This document shows positions 10,279 to 20,358 of a stretch of 64,000 nt of DNA, piece by piece. Where the stretch lies: contig MSJI02000853.1 of NCBI GenBank assembly GCA_001931905.2, forward strand, positions 1 through 64,000, given 5' to 3'. The stretch's first letter is position 1; each line of letters opens with the position of its first letter. The notes under the pieces are model-generated. The model was not told the DNA's origin, did not search any database, and saw only the letters and a program-made list of their open reading frames with translations. A program made the position numbers and the translations under genes. This DNA comes from Cladosporium sp. IMV 00045. Its lineage: Eukaryota > Ascomycota > Dothideomycetes > Cladosporiales > Cladosporiaceae.

Positions 10279-11576
10279 GCGCGCCATTTTGAGCAACCTC
10301 CGACTTCTTACGTTGCGCGGCGATGATGATCTCTTGAGAATCTTCGGCTGAGTTTTTGGGAGAAGGATCGTTGGGTTTTATGAAGGCCTCTGCCCATTTA
10401 GATATTTCTTGCACCTTCGGGCATGTCGCTTCTGTTAAAAGGGTTGTTTACCTTTACCGAAAAACATTTTATATACCTTGATATGTCAATTGTCATGATT
10501 GCATGCTATGCTTTGCTCCCTCTGTCCAGTTTTGTTGTTGTTTTTGCTTGATGGGTGGGATCTTAGATTCCAGGATTTGGCTTACTTCGGTCTTCTAATC
10601 GATACGGTTTTCGGCTATCGCTCACAATGCGGGATTGAACTGTACGATCCATGTTGCGAATCCATGGCTTCCAGTGGGAGCTGCTTTCTGATCGCACCCG
10701 AGGGTCTTGGGTGAAAGCTTCGTGGAGTTATCACAAGAGCAGAGAAGGCCAGGTAGAAATTTCTTGTGCTACAAGCCCTTTTTCTAATCCTACCCGTGAA
10801 GCCTCATGCAGATATGCGCAGACCTCCCCGGCGTGGCACCAAACCCACAGGTTGCTGTAGGTGGCGCTGGGCTGTGAGGTAGCATATCGCGTCGGGTGAG
10901 GAAAAAGCAGTTTCCCAAACGACATGGCGTGTCCGTCAATCATCGAGTACGATAATCGTGGGATAGTTTTGACGTTTGATAGTCAAATCAAAGTGAGTGG
11001 TCAGGCGTGTCAAGTCCTCGGATGTTGGAAGGAGTACTGCGGAGGAGTTTGCGCGGAGGGCTGGCTTGGCTGCATGCTGCTCCAGCTGTTCGGCTTACAG
11101 TACAAGGGTCAGGGTTGGGTTTGACATGGTGAATTTTGAGATGTATATTAACAGGAGTAGTTGCAATAAATCTTGCGCCCGACTCTCTGATCATTGAAGG
11201 GATTTTGATAGTGACTTATTAAATCCGTAGCAAGATTCCAGGATGATCAAAGCATACGACTTGGTGAATGCGCGACAATTCAGGAGTATTGTGTTATCTT
11301 GCAGGGTATCGATCAGATTGTGAATGAACGAGAATCCAGGATTATTGTGTTATGTTATTCCTCGTGCGCAAAGATACGGTTGCTCAGTCACCTTGATTCC
11401 CCCGCTTCCGAAGCCGCTTGAGAACTTTTCACTTACATCTGTCCGCTCCTTCCTCATGAGTGTAACTTTACGAAAAAATGGTATTTTTGGATGCGGACAA
11501 GCAGGATCGATCTTTCCCTTTTTGTTGAGCAATATGTTCACGCAGAGTTTGTTCCTTCCCATCAAATAAGACCCTT
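10279..11576. other. Intergenic region, no gene seen
   Basis: Holds the hydrophobin 3' UTR and the upstream flank of tRNA-Lys. Open frames up to about 80 codons are present but none resembles a known family, and no repeats stand out. Confidence 0.5.
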
Positions 11577-11680
11577 GCCGGGGTAGCTCAATCGGTAGAG
11601 CGTGTGGCTCTTAGAAGATGCCCTTAGGTATCATTCGAGAGACAACCTCAAGGTCGTGGGTTCGAGCCCCACCTTCGGCT
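11577..11680 (+). tRNA. tRNA-Lys (CTT), intron-containing
   Basis: The acceptor stem GCCGGGG pairs with CTTCGGC through two G-T pairs. The D arm (GCTC/GAGC) and the T arm (GTGGG-TTCGAGC-CCCAC) are intact. The anticodon loop CTCTTA carries CTT. An intron of about 31 nt (11614-11644) sits after position 37, the canonical nuclear tRNA site. The anticodon stem TGTGG/CCTCA contains one T-T mismatch, which is unusual. Confidence 0.88.
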
Positions 11681-12008
11681 ATTCCTATAACAAAGCTCCA
11701 AAGACCTTTCTTTTTTCCTTCATGTTTGGAGAAGATGAGACTGGACGCCAAATCTTTTGATAAGCTCAACGATCGATCAATCAGATTTTGTTGAGGCTGC
11801 GTGAATCGATATCATTTGGATTGCGGCTGGAAGATGCGGCTGGAAGATGTCTTACTTTTTGCGACAAGGACCAGCCACTTGGTTAACACCATCAGCATAT
11901 GAAGAATACTACTATCCTCTCACGGATGACGATGGGTCCCACCACCAATACCACCAACCGTCATATAACAACTGAAAGGCCGCACTAAATAACATCACCA
12001 CATCCGCC
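11681..12008. other. Short intergenic region
   Basis: Separates tRNA-Lys from the gag-like frame. Nothing recognisable is seen beyond A/C-rich sequence just before the ATG at 12009. Confidence 0.4.
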
Positions 12009-12671
12009 ATGATCAGGATCGTCTCCGCGCCTGGCCATCCATCTACGTTCCAGCATCGATTCAAACAAATGGACGACGTACTCAAGCTTGAATACCCGGG
12101 AACGCCGCTGAGTGGGTTGGATCAGAAAGAGAGCGCATTGAGACTTCAGAACATCCCCAAGCTTGAAGCCAAAAAGGACTGGCAACAATGGAATAAGGCG
12201 ATGATGGATTTCCTCTTGACGGAGGGATTCGGCTTCGTCATTCAAGAGCATCCAACAAGACCTCAAGGTGATGCGAATGACGCTCAATTCCGCACGACGC
12301 TCAAGAGATGGGAAGACCTCCAACAAGAAGCTCTGTTTGCAGTAAAGCTTTGTTGCGGGCGACGTGCAAATGCGGTCGTCAAGAAGCATGATACAATTGT
12401 CAGCGCATTCGAAGGCCTCCGGCGTCATTACGGATACACAGCGAGCGCGGACTATTATCAGCTTTGCAGAGAACTCATGGGACTACGACTGGAGAATTGC
12501 AAGGACATCAACCATTACTCCTCCGAGATGGCGAGATTGTGGGTGGCGATCAACTCAATAGGCCAGACTGGCGCTCTCCCGGAGGCTTTTATCAACGTGT
12601 TGTTTCTGGAAGGTCTTGGAGATGGATACGACAAACGTTACATACCTGTTTTCCCGTCGAAGTTCTCATGA
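12009..12671 (+). CDS. Copia-type gag-like protein (retrotransposon remnant)
   Basis: A 220-aa frame. Residues about 40-215 resemble the gag (UBN2-type) domain of Ty1/Copia retrotransposons: a W..W...M..FL start, a W......A...I..... middle, and a Y...L..L....C.DI..Y.......... segment, ending near LEGLGDGYD. The frame stops where a gag would continue. A Cys-X2-Cys..His zinc-knuckle-like fragment appears in another frame near 12933-12990. No protease, integrase or reverse transcriptase follows, since the next real gene starts at 13718. It is either a dead element or a solo gag. It lies 330 bases from tRNA-Lys, a position favoured by some LTR elements. Confidence 0.55.
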   Translation: MIRIVSAPGHPSTFQHRFKQMDDVLKLEYPGTPLSGLDQKESALRLQNIPKLEAKKDWQQWNKAMMDFLLTEGFGFVIQEHPTRPQGDANDAQFRTTLKRWEDLQQEALFAVKLCCGRRANAVVKKHDTIVSAFEGLRRHYGYTASADYYQLCRELMGLRLENCKDINHYSSEMARLWVAINSIGQTGALPEAFINVLFLEGLGDGYDKRYIPVFPSKFS

Positions 12672-13260
12672 GAGAGTCCAAACGATACGTGTCTCGTGAA
12701 TGGCCGACTGCTCATCCCTACGATCTATCTGCTACGATATTTTACTTGGCAAAGTCGCAGGGCATCAGCACAAGACATACGTCTGGATGATCAATAATGT
12801 GGATTCCAAGAGAGAGAGAGCGAAGCTGCATTTCAACCTCGTTGCGTTTCTCCGCTGTCTCGACTCTTCAAAAATCGAGCTCATGAGCGCCTTTTCGAGC
12901 AAGCGCTGCGCTCAAAGACTGCCAATTGTTTTATGGGTTGTTGTAACGCTTGTTGGAAGAATAATCATCCTCCACAGATTGCTTCTGATCATAGAATCAA
13001 CAAGAAGGGGGGNNNNNNNNNNNNNNNNNNNNGAGGGGGACGCTCGATGCACTGCTCAGATGTCAGATATGGGCGGGATATGTACATCCGGGAAGCTAGC
13101 GGAAAGGGCTGCGAAGCAAGGTGCAAATCAATCTTGATGTGGCAAGGAGGAAATCGAGGCAGCTCCTTCGCTGAATGTCTTGAGGTTGTCACCGAGCATG
13201 ATCATGCAGTGAACGAATTCAGCGTATAAACATGATCGCAACCCGTGCACCTCTCGGAGT
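12672..13260 (+). mobile_element. Decayed downstream part of the gag-like element, with assembly gap
   Basis: Frames here are broken by stops and shifts. A weak zinc-knuckle-like CNAC..H stretch lies just before a 20-base run of N (13013-13032) flanked by G runs. The gap prevents judging whether the frame was once continuous. No LTRs are recognisable. Confidence 0.35.
13013..13032. other. Assembly gap (20 N)
   Basis: Twenty undetermined bases lie between a G-run on the left and a GAGGGGG stretch on the right, which suggests a homopolymer sequencing problem rather than a large scaffold join. Confidence 0.99.
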
Positions 13261-13717
13261 AACATCATGCGCCGGGCACGGCGTGTCGTTAATGCTCGCT
13301 CAGCTACTGTTGCAGGAATGGTCCAATGAACTAGGCAGTGGAAAGAAGCACGTTCATACATCATTAAACTCGATCCTTCAGCTGAAACTTTGTTCAATCA
13401 CTGTAGCGTCGAATAGAGTTCGACAGAAGCTCCGCCTGCGGCTGGCCGCCTTGCTCGTGTTATGGGCAAATCGGTACCTACCTGATGCAAAGTACAAGCC
13501 ACCCAGAACCACTTTATTACCGGTAAGATGCACACAACGATACCCTACGTGGCGCCGGTATGTACACGAGCTACACGAGCTACACGACCATCATACAGCC
13601 TTTCATTAACACTGCACGGGCGTTCAAGAGGTAGATAAATATGAGCCTCGCGGAGGCCAGGACGATAGGTTTTACCCATATACACTGTCAAGACACCAAC
13701 AAAATACATACACAAAC

Positions 13718-14788
13718 ATGAGACTCTCGATTGCCCGAAACTCCGCTTTGGTAGCTGCCTCTTGCCTGACCGCCAATGCAATGCCTACTTCGGCTCCGGC
13801 AGACAATAAGCTGCAAGCTCTGGTATACCGCGGCAAGGTAGATTCACCAAATTCGATGATGTGTGAACTGTGCTAATATGCCCACAGTATGTTTGGAAAC
13901 CACCCGAAGCCAGCTTGTCATGCGAACAGATCAAACACTTCGTTCCAACATCTTTGGAGCTAATCATATTGCATAGGAACTCCTGCGAAGAATGCCCGGA
14001 GTCCGTCCGCGATCTTCTGAAGCGAACTTTCCCGGAAATCAAAGTGACCTTCGCGGGATCGGACGATTCTACCAAGATCAATGCTAAAACGCTTGCTGGA
14101 GTAGACATCTTCGCACAGCCCGGAGGAGACGGTAAGAAGATCTGCGATTATAAGGCTTTGCAAGAGACCCTTTCGTACTGACACCTACCTAACCAGATCT
14201 CGGTGATGCATGGAAGGAAGCCAAAGCGTACGCACCCGCTATGCGTGACTTCGTCTCCAATGGAGGTCGCTATCTAGGCTTCTGTTTGGGAGCCTATCTT
14301 GCCGGTGACGACCCTGGCTTCGGCCTATTGCCCAAAGGCGACAAAGCTGTGCGAGAAATCAAGCGACGTGGCGCTCAAGTGAACGATACGTCAGACACCG
14401 TGATCCAGGTGGATTGGAGCTTTTCGACAGGCGACAAGCAGGGGAAGACCGATGATGGACGCTGGCTCTTCTTTCAGGACGGAGCTGCGTTCAAGCTTGC
14501 CAAAGATTCGCCAGCTGAGGTGCTTGGGCGATATACGAAGAATGGCGACGTTGCTGCAACCTTGAATGCCTACGGAAAAGGTTGGGTCGCAAATATCGGC
14601 CCACATCCTGAGGCCGATCAAGACTGGTGTAAGACGAGCCTACGACCCACGAACGTCAAATCGTTCGATAGCTGATGCATCTTGCAGACGAAGATGATGA
14701 TGGCGATACCGTGATCAAGAATCCCGAGGGAGTCAAGTTTGATGTTGGCATGGACTTCGTAAGAGCAGCACTGGGTTTTGGAGGCTAG
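13718..14788 (+). CDS. Secreted BPL_N / class I glutamine amidotransferase-like protein
   Basis: Four exons, 13718..13837, 13888..14131, 14197..14628 and 14688..14788, give 298 aa; all introns are about 50-65 nt with GT..AG ends. A signal peptide covers about residues 1-22 (ALVAASCLTANAM). The mature part matches the biotin-protein ligase N-terminal (BPL_N) family, a glutamine amidotransferase-like fold. Visible features are a QPGGD loop and the nucleophile elbow GFCLGAY with Cys151, plus a later His in IGPHPEA. No biotin-ligase catalytic domain follows, so this is the stand-alone secreted form known in several fungi, whose substrate is unknown. The exon structure is assigned from frame continuity and splice signals. 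An alternative shorter model would lose the signal peptide. Confidence 0.82.
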
Positions 14789-15158
14789 TGAGAGAGACCT
14801 ATTGGCGCCGATAAAAGGCGCAGTTGGCTGTGTTTGTAGGTAGTTGGTTGAAGATATCTTAGAAAAGTGGATGTGCAAAGCCACGTGAACTCGCTTCATG
14901 GCAATGCCGTAGGTTTCAACAAGAGTCTGACTTCAATACTGTGATCGAGCATGTGCGGCTTATAAGCTGAAATCTAAGGACGAGTCCAATACCTGAAGGA
15001 TGCCCTACAGATGCCGGGAGGCAGTGCTTGAGTGGAAGTTAATAAAATAGAGTTGCTGTTAGCGTGAGGCTGACGAACCAAGCACCAAGATCTCGCATTC
15101 ATGTCGACTTATCAACGAGCACCCCACCATACATCAAATTGTTCTTTTCTTACCAGCA
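14789..15158. other. Intergenic region
   Basis: Between two genes on the same strand. Nothing recognisable is seen beyond presumed 3' UTR and promoter sequence. Confidence 0.4.
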
Positions 15159-17012
15159 ATGAACTTCAATTTTTCTTTACTCGATATGCTCATTCCCCAA
15201 ACAAGGAAGCGCGCAACACACACCAAAAGCCACTCAGGCTGCTACACTTGCCGGTAATTGACGGTCCCGCCGTTTCCTGGTTGATGTCGCTCTACTAATA
15301 GACAATCATGTCAGTGCTCGCCATGTGAAATGCGACGAGACTCGCCCTCTCTGTAACCGTTGCACAAAACTTGGCCGAGTATGTGACGGTTATAGGCCGC
15401 CCGAACGCCGAATGGGTGTGAGGCCACTACCGGTCATCTGTCCTCGCCCCCTGGCGCACGAGCATATCCGCACCTTGACAGATGCCGATGGGCATGCTCT
15501 TCAGTTCTGGAGGAGCCATACCATGTACCAGCTGCCATGTGCAGCCAGCTTTGAGATTCGATGGGAGCATATTGCTTCACAATTGGTATGGCAGCAGCCG
15601 TGCGTATCTGATCTTTGCATCGCGCTCGCCTCCCTCCACCATGCGATTACACAGTCAGAAGACGGCCCTGGACTTGCCCAACATCAACTTACGCAACAGA
15701 ACAAGTCTTTGAAGTCGATGCGAAGATACATCTGCGAGTTGCAGAACAAGAGTAACGCCACCGACGAAGACTACGTCGTTGTACTCTTGGCTTGCTTGCT
15801 TTCCTTCGTCTACGATGTGTTCGCCGGAAATGACGAGCAAGCCTCATATCACCTTCGTACTGGACTGCGCATGATCCATGAGCGGTGTCAGCCTACTGTA
15901 AGAGTCAGAACACCAGTGGAAAGACATGCTGTTTTGGTGCGCCCTGTTCCTAAGAGCCAGTTTGACGTTCTCGTGCACACCTTCATCCGGCTTGACTCGG
16001 ATATCACGTTGACTGGACACGATGACCCGTAAGATAACCCGATCACTCGGAAGGTACGGGCTCTTCTGATGACAACAGGTATCTCTATCCCGTCCTCGCA
16101 GATCCGATGCCCTCAAGATTCAGTAGCCCTGACGAGGCTAGCATTCACTTGGAAGCCATCACGGCCAAGACATTTGATCTCTTCGAGCTGCTGTGGGATC
16201 ACACTTATTACACGCTGCGCACGTATAGAGACGTCGAGAGCCTCGATGATGATACGAAGAATTGCTTGGTGCGTGGCGCCTTGCGGACAGTGGAACTTGA
16301 AGACTCGCTCACCGAAGGCGTGGAGCAAACTCGCCGCACACTGCAAGCATGGATGCAGGCTTTTGTCGTTCCGCCAACGCAGAAGAATCTCGTCGCGCAC
16401 TTATCTGTCCAAATATTCTTTTTCTGCATCTGGATCTGGGTAGAAACGTGGCGAGATGCCACGGCGATGCTCGCCGATCGCTTTGAGACCCAGTACGAAT
16501 ACATGGCCGGCCTGTGCGAGCAGTACGTCGAGATGCACATCGCAAAACAACCATTTAACTTCCGTGATGCCAGCTGTGAAAGTCAAGCCAATACACCTCC
16601 GGCTTTCAGTCTCGGCTCCGGGGTGGTTACATGTCTTGCAGCCGTGGTGGAAAAGTGTCGGAACTCCTCTGTTCGCCGGCGTTGCCTTGCGACATTGCAG
16701 AGGATCAACCTGCGCGGTATCTTTGAGACGAATTATCTCGTCGCATACCTCCAGGCCGTCATCGAGTACGAGGAAGACATCGCACGCGAACTGACCATGT
16801 CCGGCGGGGAGTTGCCTGGCCCTTCTGAATTCCAAGCTCGCGAGATCCCCGAGGCTGCTCGTCTGCTGGAAGTTGTCATGTCGCCTTCGTATCGCTGCGA
16901 GAACTTCGAGTTTTACAAGTCTAAACAGGTTGAGATGTTATATGCGGCTCGCGATTTTGCTGGCTCTAGCGATGAGATTGCTCTCGGAAAGAAAGTCGTC
17001 CAGATTCACTGA
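15159..17012 (+). CDS. Zn(II)2Cys6 transcription factor
   Basis: Three exons, 15159..15253, 15315..16028 and 16079..17012, give 580 aa. The zinc cluster is complete only after splicing: Cys28, 31, 38, 45, 48 and 55 follow C-X2-C-X6-C-X6-C-X2-C-X6-C. The first intron (61 nt, TACTAATA branch site) falls inside the Arg codon right after the second Cys. The preceding THTKSHSGC segment is the typical basic run before fungal clusters. The second intron is only 50 nt. The remainder is the helical fungal-specific transcription factor middle region, ending in an aromatic- and acid-rich tail. It is nuclear and DNA-binding, probably on CGG half-sites. Its targets are unknown; neighbours are the secreted amidotransferase-like gene upstream and F-box genes downstream. 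Confidence 0.9.
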
Positions 17013-17714
17013 AGAGAAAGAGATTCGATCTTGACATAGAATGTCTGCGAGTAACAACAATATCGTAACCTGCCGACGTACCAGTCGCATTCAGGCAGAT
17101 TCCCTACGAATCTGAATGTTTTCGAGCCCCGGGTGCCCGACTCGTCACTGCCAGCGATGACATTCGTAGGGGCTTTCCATTAATCGAACGCCACCCATTT
17201 GCATATCAACGTGTGCGAGTGAGCATCGAGATCGCAGGAATTACCTGATCAGGGCATGTTTCGCATATGAAAGTACCCCGCCACGCTGACCAAATAGTGA
17301 TGATAGGATGCGTAAGATGCCAGAATTGCCTTTCGCAGCATAATGTTATCTCACCGGTCACATGAGTATCCCGAGCGCTCGACTCGAGAAAGAAGGAAAG
17401 CAGAACGTCTTATCAAGACGTTGTTGCCAGACGGAATAGATAAAGGCGATCCATCAAAATGGCCGACGGGCGGACTTCGATTCGTCGAATGATTTTTTTT
17501 TCTGCTGCAGATTTGAGCATGGATGGCTTGGGCGGCGAGGACGGGTGCGTGCAGTAGAACAACGGCCGCCGGAAGGGGAAATTTTACCCTGGTGGGTGGT
17601 TTTATATTATCTGTGCAGAGCCTTGACCGCTATCAACACATTTTCTTCTTCATTTCACGGAAGCTGACGGTTTCTGCACTCGTCGTCAATGAGAACATCC
17701 TATAATCGATCATC
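17013..17714. other. Intergenic region
   Basis: No gene is seen. A T-run (about 17492-17500) and a TATATTAT-like stretch near 17603 precede the F-box gene start at 17715. Confidence 0.45.
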
Positions 17715-18632
17715 ATGACCCGAATGTTGGATCTTCCTCCCGAACTACAGACTTCCATTTTATCTTTCCTAAGTCGACGACAAGATATCCACAACTGGAT
17801 CGGTGTTTGCAAACCGCTTGCGCTCGCCTTCGAAGATTCGCGATTGTGCCTCATTTCGGCTTGCGAGAACAAATATGGCATCGATGTTGATTGTGAAACC
17901 CCCGAGCTGGTCTCTCTGACTGTCTTCCGTGCATCATTGTACACACGACGTCGAGATACTGAATGGACGATGAAGGCTGCACGGAATCTGTTCGCTGGAT
18001 GTCTATATCGTAGCACACACGATGGATCGAATGCATACGCTGTTGTACGGACCGCTTTGGAATATCTCGACGAAAGTGACGACACCGCCGATGGCCCGGA
18101 GCACAATGCCTCCCTCGACCGCGCCACAGCATCACTGGCCGCCTCGTGGGCTCGCGAAGAGTATATGATGGCAGCCAAAGATGTTTCGGATCCTGGTAAG
18201 GCCGGTCGCTTGGCTGAGGCGATGGTAGACTTGCTACGCGAGCAAGAGTCACCGATCTCGCGAACGTCCCGATACTGGGCGGAAGAGCACCTACTCTGGA
18301 TCATCAGCACGGAGAAGGCTAGCGAGTTCGCCCAGGAAGTTCTCGATCGTATCGCCGAGCATGAGAGTTTCCATTCGCACGCGGCGCAGGAGTGGGCGTC
18401 TGCCAGCTACAAGCTCATCAAACAGCATGGAAGCCAGGAAGAGGCTAAGAAGTTTGCCAAAAGCATGCTTGATCGCATTCTGCAGTACGAGGAGGCTGCC
18501 TCTCATGCTGCGAAACTTCAGCAGAGGCAGAATTATTGGCATTCTTCCACGCAGAGCAGCTACGCTCAAAGCTACATCAATCGAAACATCGCATCCTCTC
18601 ATCCTGCTCAAGAGTTGGCAGCGGAAGCTTGA
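17715..18632 (+). CDS. F-box-like protein with three 40-residue helical repeats
   Basis: A single-exon 305-aa protein. Residues about 4-45 (LDLPPELQTSILSFL... to the following Leu/Phe-rich helix) fit an F-box-like domain, which would bind Skp1 in an SCF ubiquitin ligase. The C-terminal half has three repeats of about 40 residues (about 161-199, 200-239 and 241-279) with the shared pattern A..A....LDRI...E...SHAA......Y. These should form a helical array, presumably a substrate-binding surface. I do not recognise the repeat as a named family. It has no introns. The cluster contains several other F-box-type genes but this one is not closely similar to them. Confidence 0.75.
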   Translation: MTRMLDLPPELQTSILSFLSRRQDIHNWIGVCKPLALAFEDSRLCLISACENKYGIDVDCETPELVSLTVFRASLYTRRRDTEWTMKAARNLFAGCLYRSTHDGSNAYAVVRTALEYLDESDDTADGPEHNASLDRATASLAASWAREEYMMAAKDVSDPGKAGRLAEAMVDLLREQESPISRTSRYWAEEHLLWIISTEKASEFAQEVLDRIAEHESFHSHAAQEWASASYKLIKQHGSQEEAKKFAKSMLDRILQYEEAASHAAKLQQRQNYWHSSTQSSYAQSYINRNIASSHPAQELAAEA

Positions 18633-19145
18633 GAGGCCCGACGGGGACGAGCAATTGACGAAAAAATCCAGAAGGCGAAGTGCGCCAAAGAGAGGCGAGC
18701 ACATGAGAAACGATCAACCGTATCCAGTCGAGCGGGAGCCGGACTTCAATTCAACACAGTACCGGAAGGGCATCTTAAAGGGAATAGCCAACATGAGTCC
18801 TCTATCATAGAGGCTCTGGAGAGGCCAGTGTATATTATGGCGTTAATTGTTTTATTCCAGCGTTGGGTTGGTGTGGCGGTCCTGGAATTTTCTGATCATA
18901 CGAGGGCAGCACAGCAGGGCGTTGAAGGTAACAGACTGAAACTTGCATTTGTACGAATCTCCTGACAAGACTGAGCGATAACGAGCGTATTCAAGCTGGA
19001 TTGCAGAGTTGCTGTCGTTCAAACACTGTTGCTGCTCGCCACACCGAACGAACATATGCTGAAGTGTTCGCCAAGCGCCCTGCACAAGGTACAACGTAAC
19101 CATTTTGAAGAGCGGTGCAGCCACAGCCTTCCTGCCTGGATGGCT
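18633..19145. other. Convergent intergenic region
   Basis: Holds the 3' ends of the F-box-like gene and the Cys-rich secreted gene. No further feature is seen. Confidence 0.4.
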
Positions 19146-19707
19146 CTACGCCTTTGTCTCAGCCAGACATGCAGTCACAGTCGCCGTCCCGGTCGAGCCT
19201 GTGACTGTCTTCCTGCCACCGACGCAGACCGGCCCGCGTCCTAATCTCGGGTTGACGACGGTCTCTGTATCCAAAGCGCAGCCATCGCAGTCGATGGAGG
19301 TGGTGGAAGTCTCTGGCGGAACGATAATAGTACAGCCGAAAGGCGCCGTAGTCGTGATGGTGCTCGTGCAGTCTGGCAGAGTAGAGCAGGAAGTTACGGT
19401 GGTGGTGCCTGGGACTGTACTCGGGGTAGCGGGACAGAGCTGCTATGTGTGTTAGCTGTATGGAAGCAGTGGTAGATATGGATGTGCTTGATTGACGGAC
19501 CATAAAGCACATGATGCCGGTTGTCCTCGTGGCGAGCGCGCAGCCGTCACAGTCGACATACGAGGTTTCCGTGGAGCTGCTTGCTGGCGGGCAACATCTG
19601 GCCTGCTCGGAGATGGTGGTTGTGCACGCCTCGCTGGTTACTGCTTGAGCTGCTGCGCTAGCAATGCTGGCAAGGAGCCAGATAGCGATCTGGTATGGAA
19701 AATGCAT
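19146..19707 (-). CDS. Secreted Cys-rich protein with duplicated DCDGCAL module
   Basis: Two exons on the minus strand, 19501..19707 and 19146..19442, encode 167 aa. The 58-nt intron (donor GTCCGT, CTAAC branch site, CATAG acceptor) changes the frame, so the gene is invisible to single-frame scanning. A signal peptide covers about residues 1-21. Two copies of a Cys module follow: residues 28-67 and about 94-142. Each ends in DCDGCAL followed by a Thr-rich segment and another Cys (C53/C56 and C121/C124). The linker and tail are rich in Thr, Ser and Pro, as in O-glycosylated cell-surface proteins. No enzymatic family is recognised. Candidate roles are a wall-associated or effector-like protein. 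A TATATAAAG-like element lies just upstream near 19760. The donor is weak, which is the main uncertainty. Confidence 0.7.
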
Positions 19708-20253
19708 GGTCGGTAGTCGTATGATGCTGCTAGGCCAGTAGAAGGAACGTGAACGTGGGTCTATATAAAGACGAGCAGCAGCAAGCAAGGGCAGGTCAGG
19801 GTAGATCTGGGGTGCAGCTATTGACCGCATCGTTCCTGCAGACACGAGAAATTGTAATCAAGGTGATGAATCCCAAAAGCCATTCGGTTACTTTGTGGCT
19901 GCAGAACGGGAACCACGTGAGGGCTGGACCTATAATGTACCACCGTAAGCCATGTGGCGACCAGTCGGACAACAGCCATTTGCAATTGTACACGAGGGTC
20001 GTAAGATGGAAGCTGAGGTGAGCTCAGAACAAGCTCGCACAAGTGCATGTATGAGTTGCGCCAATGTGAGAGACACCATTGAGCAAGTAGTTAATGAAAA
20101 GCAATCAATTGGCGGTAGTTGGCTGCCAGACTTGCCCAAAAATTAGAATTGGTACAACAATCATATACGACATGACGACCAATATGCTGACCAGCTACAG
20201 CCGCAAAAGTACGACCCACCCACGGCGGTGAGAGCAAAAGCAAGCTAAAGATG
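19708..20253. other. Intergenic region
   Basis: Includes the promoter side of the minus-strand Cys-rich gene (TATATA core near 19760). Otherwise no gene is seen. Confidence 0.4.
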
Positions 20254-20358
20254 AGGTCTTACCCGGAATCGAACCGGGGTTGCCGGAAGACTTGTATACT
20301 CGCTCAATGCTGAGGAGATGATCAGAATCCGAAGTGCTAACCGCTACACTATAAAACC
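20254..20358 (-). tRNA. tRNA-Gln (CTG), intron-containing
   Basis: Read on the minus strand. The acceptor GGTTTTA pairs with TAAGACC, the D stem is GTGT/GCAC, the anticodon stem is TCGGA/TCCGG, and the T arm is CCCGG-TTCGATT-CCGGG. The anticodon loop TTCTGA gives CTG (Gln). An intron of about 33 nt (20289-20321) follows position 37. Confidence 0.9.

Noticed and set aside
19105..19455. Plus-strand frame of 116 codons
   Set aside because: It is the reverse complement of exon 2 of the Cys-rich secreted gene; the minus strand gives a signal peptide, a good branch site and a repeated Cys module.
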